From Rhodobacteraceae bacterium SB2 (GTDB taxonomy: Bacteria; Pseudomonadota; Alphaproteobacteria; Rhodobacterales; Rhodobacteraceae), in NCBI GenBank assembly GCA_001642945.1, contig LGRT01000011.1, positions 1 through 64,000 on the forward strand: a stretch of DNA of 64,000 nucleotides, in the 5' to 3' direction. Made by a program: the position numbers and the translations under genes. How positions within the stretch are numbered: the first letter of the stretch is position 1; each line of letters opens with the position of its first letter. The notes beneath the pieces were generated by a model. It searched no databases, was not told the origin of the DNA, and saw nothing but the letters and a program-made list of their open reading frames with translations. Below, in pieces: positions 27,357-36,081 of the stretch.

Positions 27357-27848
27357 TTAAAAAGCGATTTCATCTTCAACTGCGCTGATGCCGGCGGCGG
27401 CGCAATCTTCATCCAAGGTGCCACCTGGCGCCCCGGATACACCAATTCCCGCAACAAGGCTGCCATCCCCGTCTAACACGGGAAGCCCACCACCCACAGG
27501 CATGATTTTCTCCAATTGCCGCAGACCAGAAAGCTCTTCGCCGGCTTCGGTAAGGGCTGCTATGTCGGCCGTGTTGGTTCGGAATGTTACCGCGGTCCAA
27601 GCTTTGCGGGTTGCGGTCTCTAATACATGCAGCCCGGCGAAGCGGTCTCGTAAATAGACTTGTGGAATACCAAAGCGATCGGTCACGATCACACCAATTT
27701 GATAGCCGCCCGCACGACAAGACTCCATCGCAGCTTGCGCCATGCGCAGCGCAATTTCTGGTTTTAACGCCCTAAATTCGACGAATGCGCTGTCTTCGGC
27801 AGAGGCGAATCCCGCCCAGCACATACAAATAAACGCTAGTTTTTTCAT
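27357..27848 (-). CDS. Secreted GlcG/HbpS-family protein in the sox regulatory arm
   Basis: A 163-residue protein with a signal peptide (cleavage near GFASA-ED), then a GlcG/HbpS-like domain: ALRMAQAAMESCRAGGYQIGVIVTD, KAWTAVTFR, and GGLPVLDGDGSLVAGIGVSGAPGG. Family members include heme-binding HbpS; here the ligand is unknown. Its position between soxS and soxR, with an ATGA overlap to soxS, makes a role in sox sensing or cofactor handling plausible. A strong AAGGAGA box precedes the ATG. Confidence 0.75.
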   Translation of the reverse strand: MKKLAFICMCWAGFASAEDSAFVEFRALKPEIALRMAQAAMESCRAGGYQIGVIVTDRFGIPQVYLRDRFAGLHVLETATRKAWTAVTFRTNTADIAALTEAGEELSGLRQLEKIMPVGGGLPVLDGDGSLVAGIGVSGAPGGTLDEDCAAAGISAVEDEIAF

Positions 27849-28210
27849 GGGCGATTCTCCTTGAATGGGGTGTGGGCTGCCAGAACATCCTCTAATAAGG
27901 GCCAGAAGAAATCTTCGCCTGGATAGCCTTCTATACGTGCTAATTCTACATCGTTGTGGATTAGAATAAATGTTGGGGTAAACATTACGCCGCGGTTAAA
28001 ACGGATCTCATTGGGCAGCGCATCGATATCCACCCGGCGCAACGGGGCGTATTGTCCGGCGCTGGTTTTGGGGTAAATCGCAGATATTTCTTGATCCCAG
28101 CGCTCGCACCAATAACAGCCTTTTTCTTCCACCATAAGCAATTCAGAGGCTGAAACCTGCATTGAAGTCAGCGCAATACTAACGCCAGCGATGAAAGTTT
28201 GAATGTTCAT
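27845..28210 (-). CDS. soxS: SoxS, periplasmic thioredoxin-like protein
   Basis: A 121-residue thioredoxin-fold protein with an N-terminal signal peptide and the redox motif CYWCERW. A cis-Pro region is present (MFTPTFILI). SoxS-type proteins reactivate the SoxYZ carrier in Paracoccus, working with the SoxV electron shuttle encoded divergently. ATG 28210 puts the signal peptide first; an ATG at 28237 would add nine residues. First gene of the minus-strand arm soxS-glcG-like-soxR-soxT. Confidence 0.85.
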   Translation of the reverse strand: MNIQTFIAGVSIALTSMQVSASELLMVEEKGCYWCERWDQEISAIYPKTSAGQYAPLRRVDIDALPNEIRFNRGVMFTPTFILIHNDVELARIEGYPGEDFFWPLLEDVLAAHTPFKENRP

Positions 28211-28237
28211 TTTTAACCATTGACGTTTCAATATCAT

Positions 28238-28253
28238 ATTTAATAATATGAAT
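28238..28253. promoter_or_regulatory. Candidate SoxR operator, soxS-soxV intergenic region
   Basis: ATTTA-N6-TGAAT, one mismatch from the ATTCA-N6-TGAAT motif seen at 29611 and 37234. It overlaps a perfect repeat, TCATATT (28234-28240) and AATATGA (28245-28251). It sits between the divergent soxS and soxV starts. Confidence 0.55.
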
Positions 28254-28278
28254 GTGTTTATTTGGCAAGGTGTGAGAT

Positions 28279-29019
28279 ATGTTCGACGTCTCTTTAATGG
28301 CAGTCTTCGGCGCGGGTTTGTTATCTTTTGCCTCTCCTTGCGTGTTGCCGATCGTTCCCTTTTATCTCAGTTACCTTGCGGGCGTTGGCTTGAATGAGCT
28401 CAAAGCTATGGATGCTTTAGACCGGTCTGTTCAGCGCCGTGCGATTATTTCTGCGCTGTTTTTTTCAGCTGGCATGATCACAATTTTTGTTGGAATGGGT
28501 GCGGCGGCCAGTGGCTTTGGCGGGTTGGTGCGAGAGTGGTTCGCCCAATTGCGATGGGTGGCCGCCCTCATCATTATTGTGATGGGGCTACATTTCTTAG
28601 GCGTTTTGAAAATAGGGATTTTGTACAAACAGTTTAAGATTGAAGCGGGGGATACGCAAAAAATCTCTTTTGCCATGGCGTTTGTTTTAGGGTTGGCCTT
28701 TGCCTTTGGTTGGACGCCCTGTGTGGGGCCCATTTTGGCTGCAATTTTATTTACGGCTGCGTCCAGCGATACGGTTGGAGCCGCTATGCAGTTGTTATTT
28801 GCCTATGGGTTGGGGATGACCAGCCCTTTTATTATAGCAAGTCTGTTTGTAGCGCCGTTCTTGCGCTGGGCTCAAAGCTTTCGGCGCCATTTGGGGCGGA
28901 TTGAAAAGATAACCGGTGCCTTATTGGTCTTATTTGGTCTGCTGATTGCGTCTGATAGCGTGAGCGTGATCGCCAATTGGATGTTACAGGCTAAACCGGA
29001 CCTATGGACCTTTGGATAG
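28279..29019 (+). CDS. soxV: SoxV, CcdA/DsbD-type electron transporter
   Basis: A six-span membrane protein of 246 residues. The two redox cysteines lie in FASPCVLPIVPFYL and FGWTPCVGPIL, the pseudo-symmetric pair of the CcdA family. It carries reducing equivalents from cytoplasmic thioredoxin to periplasmic SoxW/SoxS. AAGGTG precedes the ATG; soxW follows after 9 bases. Confidence 0.88.
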   Translation: MFDVSLMAVFGAGLLSFASPCVLPIVPFYLSYLAGVGLNELKAMDALDRSVQRRAIISALFFSAGMITIFVGMGAAASGFGGLVREWFAQLRWVAALIIIVMGLHFLGVLKIGILYKQFKIEAGDTQKISFAMAFVLGLAFAFGWTPCVGPILAAILFTAASSDTVGAAMQLLFAYGLGMTSPFIIASLFVAPFLRWAQSFRRHLGRIEKITGALLVLFGLLIASDSVSVIANWMLQAKPDLWTFG

Positions 29020-29028
29020 GAGATCGAC

Positions 29029-29610
29029 ATGAGACGTTTGATTGCAGTTTTACTTTTGGTCAGCTTTGGCAGCGTTGGGCAGGCGGGCCAAATTGGCGAT
29101 GATGGCATGTATAAAGAATCTTGGATGCGCGATACGTTCAAAGATTTGCGTGAAGATTTGGCAGAGGCCAATGCTGAGGGGAAACGATTGGCTGTTATCT
29201 TCGAGCAGCGCGGCTGCATTTATTGCAAAAAAATGCATGAGGAAGTTTTTGTGCAGCCTCGCGTGTCTTCTTACATCGAGGAAAACTTTTTCGTCGTACA
29301 ATTGAACCTACACGGTGATTTGGAAGTCACCGATTTTGATGGTGAAGTGCTCAGTGAAAAAGACATCGCGCGCAAATGGCGCATTTTATTCACCCCCTCA
29401 TTTATGTTTTTACCCGAAGATATTGACGACCAACTCGATGCCGCGCAGGCGTCGGTCGCGGTGATGCCGGGAGCCTTCAGTGGTGGCATGACCTTTGATT
29501 TACTGACTTGGGTGAACACCAAGCTCTATGACACCGAGGAAGATGGCGATTTTCAGCGCTATCACGCAAAACAGTTTAAATTAAGGCGCGCGGCAAAAGA
29601 TGCCAATTAA
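29029..29610 (+). CDS. soxW: SoxW, periplasmic thioredoxin
   Basis: A 193-residue thioredoxin-like protein with a signal peptide (cleavage near GQAG) and the redox motif QRGCIYCKKMH; the cis-Pro is in FTPSFMFL. It receives electrons from SoxV. The start has TAGGAGA. It is the last gene before the soxX promoter region. Confidence 0.85.
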   Translation: MRRLIAVLLLVSFGSVGQAGQIGDDGMYKESWMRDTFKDLREDLAEANAEGKRLAVIFEQRGCIYCKKMHEEVFVQPRVSSYIEENFFVVQLNLHGDLEVTDFDGEVLSEKDIARKWRILFTPSFMFLPEDIDDQLDAAQASVAVMPGAFSGGMTFDLLTWVNTKLYDTEEDGDFQRYHAKQFKLRRAAKDAN

Positions 29611-29629
29611 ATTCAAGAATATGAATTTA
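29608..29629. promoter_or_regulatory. Candidate SoxR operator upstream of soxX
   Basis: A perfect inverted repeat with 8-base arms TAAATTCA and TGAATTTA around 6 bases, containing ATTCA-N6-TGAAT at 29611-29626. It begins on the soxW stop and lies about 65 bases before soxX, where the structural sox operon should start. Confidence 0.65.
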
Positions 29630-29694
29630 TGCTTGCGTAATTGCGCCGTGATGTCTAACGTGAGGCCATAATAATTAATAAAAAAGGGGGGAAC

Positions 29695-30147
29695 ATGGGA
29701 CGTTTTTCGTTGACCTTGGTGTGCTTATTTGCTGGCTCCTCAGCATTCGCTGGGGATGTTATGCCAGCAAATGTTGTGTTTAATGATGGCGCAATCGGCG
29801 TAACTTTAACGGCGCAAGCCGGCGATCCAGCAGCGGGCCGCAAGGTTTTTATGAACCGCAAGCAGGGCAATTGTTTGGCCTGTCATGCCAATGAAGATAT
29901 GAGCGATCAGTCGTTTCACGGAGAAGTAGGCCCGGCGCTTGATGGCGTGGCTGACCGGTGGGAAGCGGCGGAATTACGCGGTATCGTCGTGAATTCTAAG
30001 ATGATGTTTGAGGGCACGATTATGCCCGCATTTTACAAAGATGGCGGATTTGAACGAAACTTGAAAAAGTTTCAAGGCAAATCGATTTTGAATGCCCAGC
30101 AAGTTGAAGATGTTGTGGCGTATCTTTTAACACTTAAAGAAGAATAG
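29695..30147 (+). CDS. soxX: SoxX, monoheme cytochrome c
   Basis: A 150-residue exported c-type cytochrome. The signal peptide ends near SAFA-GD, the heme motif is CLACH (Cys60-His64), and a distal Met lies in TIMPAFY. With SoxA it forms the complex that oxidatively joins thiosulfate to the SoxY cysteine. A GGGGGG box precedes the ATG. First gene of soxXYZAB. Confidence 0.9.
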   Translation: MGRFSLTLVCLFAGSSAFAGDVMPANVVFNDGAIGVTLTAQAGDPAAGRKVFMNRKQGNCLACHANEDMSDQSFHGEVGPALDGVADRWEAAELRGIVVNSKMMFEGTIMPAFYKDGGFERNLKKFQGKSILNAQQVEDVVAYLLTLKEE

Positions 30148-30156
30148 GAGGGCAGT

Positions 30157-30579
30157 ATGGGACTGACGAGAAGAAATATGATGCTGGCAGGAACCTCTGC
30201 GTTCGCTGTGGCCACATTTTGCGGAATACCCGTTTTGGCCTCGGCTGTTGATGAGCATATTGCGGATTTCACTGGTGGTGCTGATGCGGTTGCCGGTGCG
30301 ATCGAATTGGATGCACCTGAAATTGCAGAGAATGGAAATACGGTTCCGATCACGGTCTCAGCGCCTGGCGCCAGCAGCATCATGATTCTAGCCGCTGGAA
30401 ATCCAGTGCCGGCCGTCGCGACGTTTAATTTTGGGCCGATGAGCGCAGCGCGCAGCGGCTCAACACGTATTCGCCTTGCCAAAACCCAGGATGTGATTGC
30501 GGTCGCAAAAATGGAAGATGGTTCATTTCAAACTACGCAAGCCACGGTCAAAGTGACCATTGGCGGTTGCGGCGGCTAA
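30157..30579 (+). CDS. soxY: SoxY, sulfur carrier subunit
   Basis: A 140-residue protein ending in VTIGGCGG, the flexible arm whose cysteine carries the substrate. The N-terminus is a Tat-like signal (TRRNMMLAG). It binds SoxZ and travels between SoxXA, SoxB and SoxCD in the periplasm. GGAGGG precedes the ATG. Confidence 0.93.
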   Translation: MGLTRRNMMLAGTSAFAVATFCGIPVLASAVDEHIADFTGGADAVAGAIELDAPEIAENGNTVPITVSAPGASSIMILAAGNPVPAVATFNFGPMSAARSGSTRIRLAKTQDVIAVAKMEDGSFQTTQATVKVTIGGCGG

Positions 30580-30593
30580 AGAGGAGAATAACA

Positions 30594-30923
30594 ATGGCAA
30601 AAGGTGTAAAACCCCGCGTTAAAGTGCCCAAAACGGCCGCTGCAGGGGATATGATCACAATCAAAACTTTGATCAGCCATAAAATGGAATCTGGTGAGCG
30701 TAAAGATAAAGATGGCAATAAAATTCCACGCTCGATCATCAATAGGTTTACCTGTGAGTTTAATGGTCAAAGCGTCATTGACGTTACAATTGAACCAGCA
30801 ATTTCAACAAATCCATACTTTAAATTTGATGCAGTCGTTCCTGAAACGGGTGAATTTAAATTCACTTGGTACGATGATGACGGCTCAGTTTATGAAACGG
30901 CAAAAAATATAGCGGTTGGGTAA
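30594..30923 (+). CDS. soxZ: SoxZ, sulfur carrier partner
   Basis: A 109-residue immunoglobulin-like partner of SoxY without a signal peptide; it is exported together with SoxY through the Tat route. It opens MAKGVKPRVKVPKTA and has the SoxZ core DMITIKTLISHKMESG. The frame is open from 30567, but ATG 30594 has GAGGAG at the right distance. Confidence 0.93.
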   Translation: MAKGVKPRVKVPKTAAAGDMITIKTLISHKMESGERKDKDGNKIPRSIINRFTCEFNGQSVIDVTIEPAISTNPYFKFDAVVPETGEFKFTWYDDDGSVYETAKNIAVG

Positions 30924-30952
30924 GCGTCGCAGATAATAAAGGGAGGATAAAA

Positions 30953-31786
30953 ATGACAGTGACAAAGCTTATAAGCGCGTCAGCTCTGGTCTTGATCGGG
31001 GGTCTTGCGCAAGCGGGTGAATCAGACACTCTCTCCGTTGAGGGGCAAGCCATGACAACGCGCGTGGCCGCGCAAGCGCATACGCCAAATTTGGATGAAG
31101 TGTTCTCTGGCTGGGTGTTTCGAACGGACGAAACGCAAGCCCTGCAGATGGATGATTTCGAAAATCCAGGGTTCGTTTTTGTAGATAAAGGCATCGACCT
31201 TTACGCAAAAGTAGATGGCTCTGAGGGTAAATCCTGCGCAAGCTGCCATGAAAATGTGGAAGACTTTGCAGGGCTGCGTGCCTCAATGCCGCGGGTTGTG
31301 GATGGCGATGTTGTCTCGATGGAGAATATGGTCAATGATTGCCGGACTGAGCGTATGGGGGCAGATGCCTGGAAATGGTCATCCGCCGACATGACCGCGA
31401 TTACAGCTCTGATTGGCCTGCAATCGCGCGGTATGCCCGTTAATGTTAAGTTTGATGGGGATGCTGCGGCGCAGTGGCAAAAAGGCAAAGAGCTTTACTA
31501 CACGCGCGTTGGGCAATTGGATATGTCCTGCTCAAATTGTCATGAAGACAATTATGGCAATATGATCCGCGCCGATCATCTGTCGCAAGGGCAGACGAAT
31601 GGTTTTCCCACCTATCGTTTGAAAAATGCAAAGCTTAATTCTATTCATGGCCGCTTCAAAGGTTGCATGAAAAATATTCGCGCAACGCCCTATAAAGAAG
31701 GCGGCGAAGAGTTCCAAGCGTTGGAATTGTATCTCGCGTCGCGCGGGAACGGGTTAACTGTCGAAACACCATCAGTACGTAACTGA
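30953..31786 (+). CDS. soxA: SoxA, diheme cytochrome c, L-cysteine S-thiosulfotransferase
   Basis: A 277-residue secreted cytochrome. Two heme motifs are present, CASCH (Cys95-His99) and CSNCH (Cys193-His197). The active-site cysteine that ligates the catalytic heme is Cys238 in GRFKGCMKN. With SoxX it conjugates thiosulfate to SoxY. Both hemes are retained, unlike in single-heme SoxA types. A GGGAGG box precedes the ATG and a terminator follows. Confidence 0.92.
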   Translation: MTVTKLISASALVLIGGLAQAGESDTLSVEGQAMTTRVAAQAHTPNLDEVFSGWVFRTDETQALQMDDFENPGFVFVDKGIDLYAKVDGSEGKSCASCHENVEDFAGLRASMPRVVDGDVVSMENMVNDCRTERMGADAWKWSSADMTAITALIGLQSRGMPVNVKFDGDAAAQWQKGKELYYTRVGQLDMSCSNCHEDNYGNMIRADHLSQGQTNGFPTYRLKNAKLNSIHGRFKGCMKNIRATPYKEGGEEFQALELYLASRGNGLTVETPSVRN

Positions 31787-31794
31787 TCCAAAGG

Positions 31795-31825
31795 CCCCGG
31801 GCGCTCAAACGCTCGGGGTTTTCTT
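31795..31825 (+). terminator. Intrinsic terminator after soxA
   Basis: Stem CCCCGGGCG / CGCTCGGGG (one mismatch) with loop CTCAAA, followed by TTTTCTT. It may lower transcription into soxB. Confidence 0.75.
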
Positions 31826-31836
31826 CATCTAAATAT

Positions 31837-31852
31837 ATTCAATAAAATGCAT
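31837..31852. promoter_or_regulatory. Weak match to the sox operator motif before soxB
   Basis: ATTCA-N6-TGCAT, one mismatch from the motif at 29611 and 37234, lying between the soxA terminator and the soxB start. It may mark a separate soxB promoter. Confidence 0.3.
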
Positions 31853-31868
31853 GTGATAGGGGTTTATA

Positions 31869-33572
31869 ATGATAGCAAGGCGAGATTTTCTGCAAATGGC
31901 TATGGCTACAACTGCGGTTTATGGGGCGTCTTCTTTTGGAGCATGGAGCCGTTTGTCCGCGCAGCAACAAATGACTCAAGATAAGCTATTGGAGTTTGAT
32001 AGCTTTGGGAACGTCTCCCTTATCCATATCACGGATATTCATGCGCAATTAAAACCCATATATTTCAGAGAGCCGGATACCAATATTGGCGTCGGGTCGA
32101 ATAAAGGGCGGGTTCCCCATATTACGGGCAGCGATTTTCGTAAATTATACGGTATCAAGGATGGCAGCGCCTCTGCCTATGCGCTTAGCTCGTCTGATTT
32201 TTCGGCGCTCGCGCAAACCTATGGTCGCGTGGGCGGGCTGGATCGGGTTGCCACAGTGATCAATGCAATCCGCAGCGAACGCCCGGAGGCGTTGTTGCTG
32301 GATGGCGGGGATACATGGCATGGCAGCTATTCCTGCTATCACACGCAAGGCCAAGATATGGTGAATGTGATGAATGCGCTCAAGCCGGATGCGATGACCT
32401 TTCATTGGGAATTTACGCTTGGCTCTGAGCGGGTAAATGAAATCGTTGAAAACCTCCCCTTTGCTGCTTTGGGGCAAAACATCTTCGATTCTGAATGGGA
32501 TGAGCCCACGGATCTTTTTCCACCCTATAAATTTTTTGAGCGGGGCGGGGTAAAAATCGCGGTGATCGGGCAAGCGTTTCCCTATATGCCGATTGCCAAT
32601 CCCGGCTGGATGTTCCCCGAATACTCATTCGGAATTCGCGATGAGCGGATGCAGGAGATGGTGGATGAGGTGCGCGCAAAAGGGGCCGAGCTGGTTGTCT
32701 GCCTCAGCCATAACGGTTTTGATGTTGATAAGAAAATGGCTGGCAAAGTGAAAGGGCTCGATGTGGTTTTATCTGGCCACACGCATGATGCTTTGCCGGA
32801 ACCGGTTTTGGTGGGGGATACGATCATCGTGGCCTCTGGCTCAAACGGCAAATTTGTTTCGCGCGTGGATCTTGATATTCGCCAAGGGCGAATGATGGGC
32901 TTTCGCCATAAGCTGATCCCTATTTTTGCCGATGTGATTGCGCCCGACCCACAAATGACAAAGCTGATTGACGCGCAGCGCGCTCCGTTTATCGATCAAT
33001 TGTCAGAAGTGATTGGGAAAACGGGCGAGGATCAAGTGCTGTATCGGCGCGGCAATTTTAACGGGACTTGGGATGATCTTATTTGCGATGCCCTGATTTC
33101 TGAGCGCGATGCCGATATTGCCTTATCACCGGGTGTACGTTGGGGGCCGTCGATCTTGCCGGATCAAGAGATCACCCGTGATGATTTATGGAACGTTACG
33201 TCAATGAGTTATCCCAATGCCTATCGCACCGAAATGAGCGGTGAGTTTTTGCATATCATTTTAGAAGATGTTGCGGATAACCTGTTCAACCCTGACCCTT
33301 ATTACCAGCAGGGGGGGGATATGGTGCGCGTGGGCGGGCTTGGTTACAGAATTGATATTTCTAAGCCCCAGGGCAACCGGATAACCGAAATGACCTTGTT
33401 GAAAACGGGTGAGCCGATTGACCCTACGCGGAACTATCAAGTGGCAGGCTGGGCAAGCGTGAATGAAGGCACTGAAGGCCCGATGATTTGGGATGTGGTT
33501 GAGGCTCATATTCGAAAAATGGGGGTTGTCTCTGTGGCGCCCAACACAAGCGTCGACATTATTGGCCGGTAA
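31869..33572 (+). CDS. soxB: SoxB, S-sulfosulfanyl-L-cysteine sulfohydrolase
   Basis: A 567-residue Tat-exported (ARRDFLQMA) di-manganese hydrolase of the 5'-nucleotidase type. Metallophosphatase motifs are HITDIHAQ near residue 55, LLDGGDTWHGS and LSGHTHD; the C-terminal nucleotidase domain follows. It removes sulfate from the SoxY-bound thiosulfonate. It lies 21 bases before a 5-aminolevulinate synthase gene on the same strand. Confidence 0.93.
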   Translation: MIARRDFLQMAMATTAVYGASSFGAWSRLSAQQQMTQDKLLEFDSFGNVSLIHITDIHAQLKPIYFREPDTNIGVGSNKGRVPHITGSDFRKLYGIKDGSASAYALSSSDFSALAQTYGRVGGLDRVATVINAIRSERPEALLLDGGDTWHGSYSCYHTQGQDMVNVMNALKPDAMTFHWEFTLGSERVNEIVENLPFAALGQNIFDSEWDEPTDLFPPYKFFERGGVKIAVIGQAFPYMPIANPGWMFPEYSFGIRDERMQEMVDEVRAKGAELVVCLSHNGFDVDKKMAGKVKGLDVVLSGHTHDALPEPVLVGDTIIVASGSNGKFVSRVDLDIRQGRMMGFRHKLIPIFADVIAPDPQMTKLIDAQRAPFIDQLSEVIGKTGEDQVLYRRGNFNGTWDDLICDALISERDADIALSPGVRWGPSILPDQEITRDDLWNVTSMSYPNAYRTEMSGEFLHIILEDVADNLFNPDPYYQQGGDMVRVGGLGYRIDISKPQGNRITEMTLLKTGEPIDPTRNYQVAGWASVNEGTEGPMIWDVVEAHIRKMGVVSVAPNTSVDIIGR

Positions 33573-33593
33573 AGAAAGGGCTGTGGCTACACG

Positions 33594-34820
33594 ATGATAG
33601 ACTATCAGGCTTATTTCCAATCCGAGTTGGGGCAGTTGCGCCAAGAGGGGAATTACAGGGTTTTTGTGGATTTAAAGCGCCAAAAAGGTGCTTTCCCAAA
33701 AGCCGATTGGCGCGATAAAGGCCAGGAAAAACCCGTTACCATCTGGTGTTCGAATGATTATTTGGGCATGGGCCAACATCCTGATGTTATCGCAGCGATG
33801 CATGCGGCATTAGAGGAAAGTGGCGCTGGCGCGGGCGGTACGCGCAATATATCTGGCTCTAGCCATGCGCATGTTGATCTCGAGCAAGAGCTTGCAGCGC
33901 TGCATGGGAAAGAGGCGGCCTTGCTCTTTAACAGTGGCTATATGTCAAATTGGGCGAGCCTGAGTACTTTGGCCAGCCGGTTGCCGGGCTGCGTGGTTTT
34001 GTCAGATGCGGCCAATCATGCCTCTATGATCGAAGGCATTCGCCATAGCCGGGCGGAAAAGCGCATTTGGAAGCATAATGATCTTGCCGATCTGGAAGCC
34101 CATCTTTGCGCATTGCCGCGTGAGCAACCCAAAATTATCGCATTTGAAAGCGTTTACTCGATGGATGGCGATATAGCCCCGATCAAGGAAATTTGTGATT
34201 TGGCAGATCATTATGGCGCGATGACGTATCTAGATGAGGTGCATGCGGTGGGGCTTTATGGGGCGCATGGGGCGGGGATCGCAGAACGCGACGGCGTGAT
34301 GGATCGGATCACTTTGATTGAAGGCACGTTGGCAAAAGCTTTCGGTGTGGTGGGTGGCTATATCACGGGCTCGCGTGCGCTTTGCGATTTCATTCGTTCA
34401 TTCGCAAGCGGATATATATTTACCACGGCGCTGCCGCCCGCGATTGCTGCCGGCGCTTTGGCGTCGGTGCGGCATTTGAAGCACAGCATCCAAGAGCGCG
34501 CCGAGCAGAAACGAAAAGTGAAAGAAATACGCGGCCGTCTTGATCAACTTGCGATTCCGCATTTGGCCAATGACAGCCATATTATTCCGGTGATGGTTGG
34601 GGATCCCATCAAATGTAAGTTCATTTCAGATTTGCTGCTAAATGAATATGGAATTTATATTCAACCGATCAATTACCCAACCGTGCCCAAGGGTGGTGAG
34701 CGCTTGCGGATTACGCCCTCACCTGTGCATAGCGACCAAGACCTTGAGCATCTTATTTCTGCGCTCAGCGCCTTGTGGTCGCAATGCCAATTGGCCCGCT
34801 GCCCAAAAGCCGCTGAATAG
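33594..34820 (+). CDS. hemA: 5-aminolevulinate synthase
   Basis: A fold-type I PLP enzyme of 408 residues that condenses glycine with succinyl-CoA, the first step of alphaproteobacterial heme synthesis. Landmarks are [24 protein letters not shown] and the PLP lysine in [12 protein letters not shown]. It follows soxB by 21 bases and is probably co-transcribed. That would couple heme supply to the cytochromes c of the locus. It may be a second, inducible ALAS besides a housekeeping copy elsewhere; that cannot be told from this window. Confidence 0.9.
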   Translation: MIDYQAYFQSELGQLRQEGNYRVFVDLKRQKGAFPKADWRDKGQEKPVTIWCSNDYLGMGQHPDVIAAMHAALEESGAGAGGTRNISGSSHAHVDLEQELAALHGKEAALLFNSGYMSNWASLSTLASRLPGCVVLSDAANHASMIEGIRHSRAEKRIWKHNDLADLEAHLCALPREQPKIIAFESVYSMDGDIAPIKEICDLADHYGAMTYLDEVHAVGLYGAHGAGIAERDGVMDRITLIEGTLAKAFGVVGGYITGSRALCDFIRSFASGYIFTTALPPAIAAGALASVRHLKHSIQERAEQKRKVKEIRGRLDQLAIPHLANDSHIIPVMVGDPIKCKFISDLLLNEYGIYIQPINYPTVPKGGERLRITPSPVHSDQDLEHLISALSALWSQCQLARCPKAAE

Positions 34821-34859
34821 GGTTTGGCGCTGTTTGACCCGATAGGTTAGGCTGTTATC

Positions 34860-35906
34860 TTAAGCGATAGCGGGCAGCCCCGGTGTTCTTTCCAACAACT
34901 TTGCAGTTACGCGCGCACCAAAGATCATTGCTGCAAGCGCAAGCAAGGCTGCAATGGATAAGTTAGAAGCCCCCGACAAGCCAGCTCCGACGCTGCACCC
35001 GCCGGCAAGCACGCCACCAAACCCCATCAAAACCGACCCTAAAAGATACCGAGGCATGTCGCTTGTTTTGTCAAACCCGCGTAATTTAATTTGCCCCGTC
35101 ACCCCTGCTGCAAAGAAGCTACCCAATAAAACCCCCGCGACCATGCCCGGTCCGAACCCTGCTGTGATTGCGCTGGATGCAATCGTCCAAAAAAGCAGCT
35201 CTGACCATGGTAACGTAAAAGCAAAAGATTGCGCCGGAAGCGGATCAAATGGATCATTCAAAAGTACCGAAGTGCCCGCCCACCCGATCGGCACCAACAG
35301 CCCTAATCCAATCGCGGCAACGAAGACAGATTTGGATGGAAAATTTGAGATCAGCCAGAACGTAGCCGCGCCACACAGCATTAAAGCCCAGAAAATTGGC
35401 CCGCCGGGTAGATCCCCCAGCGAGGTGACCGATAGATCAATCTGTATTGCGCCAATCAATACCCGCAGTGGGGCAAGAACACCCTTCAATGTAGCATGCG
35501 CCGTAATAGCAAAAATAAGGAGAACGAAGAGGCTGCGTAAATTGCCGGTGCCCAGCAGGATGGTCGCACGCGACACGCATCCACGGGTCAAAACCATGCC
35601 GATCCCAAACAGTCCCCCGCCCAGGAAGAGCGCTAAAATAGGCAGGTTAGGGGCAAATAAACGATGCTCTGACAGCTCAATAAACCCGGCATATTCCAAG
35701 GCTAAATTGCCCAAAACCGCGGCTATAAACGCGGTTGCCCAAACTGACTTAGCAGCCATGCCCTGCGCGCTCTCCCCCGTCACCGCCTGACGTAAGCAAA
35801 ACCGAGTTAACAATGCCAAAGCACCAAATAAAACGCCCAATACACCTCCAAATAGCAGGTATACGGCCTGAGCTTCAAACGGAATATCGTACAGGTCAAA
35901 TAACAT
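34860..35906 (-). CDS. soxT: YeeE/YedE-family transporter, second SoxT
   Basis: A 348-residue multi-span membrane protein related to the one at 25893-26945 but clearly diverged. The conserved blocks are LTRFCLRQAV, LTRGCVSRATILLGTGNLRSLF and GGCSVGAGLSG. It likely moves thiosulfate, sulfite or sulfide-type anions. ATG 35906 was chosen over a TTG at 35918. It converges with hemA and lies downstream of soxH on the same strand. Confidence 0.8.
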   Translation of the reverse strand: MLFDLYDIPFEAQAVYLLFGGVLGVLFGALALLTRFCLRQAVTGESAQGMAAKSVWATAFIAAVLGNLALEYAGFIELSEHRLFAPNLPILALFLGGGLFGIGMVLTRGCVSRATILLGTGNLRSLFVLLIFAITAHATLKGVLAPLRVLIGAIQIDLSVTSLGDLPGGPIFWALMLCGAATFWLISNFPSKSVFVAAIGLGLLVPIGWAGTSVLLNDPFDPLPAQSFAFTLPWSELLFWTIASSAITAGFGPGMVAGVLLGSFFAAGVTGQIKLRGFDKTSDMPRYLLGSVLMGFGGVLAGGCSVGAGLSGASNLSIAALLALAAMIFGARVTAKLLERTPGLPAIA

Positions 35907-36081
35907 AATCGATCTCAAAAATAGCGTTAGCCCTGCTATAAAGTTCTTTTAAATAGAAAATCAAACGAGCTTTTTGAAAAAATATTTTAAAAAATTAATA
36001 TATTTCAAAATTATATTCTGAAATGTAAAAATCATTTTGGATTTTTCCAGCCTCTAAGCGAAATGCTGGATTATACGTCTT

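Noticed and set aside
34954-35790. Long plus-strand open frame of 278 codons opposite soxT2
   Set aside because: It is the antisense shadow of a clear membrane protein; its Pro/Lys-rich product has no domain.
36002-36024. ATTTCA and TGAAAT pair upstream of soxT2
   Set aside because: Spacing of 11 differs from the sox motif and the region is strongly AT-rich.
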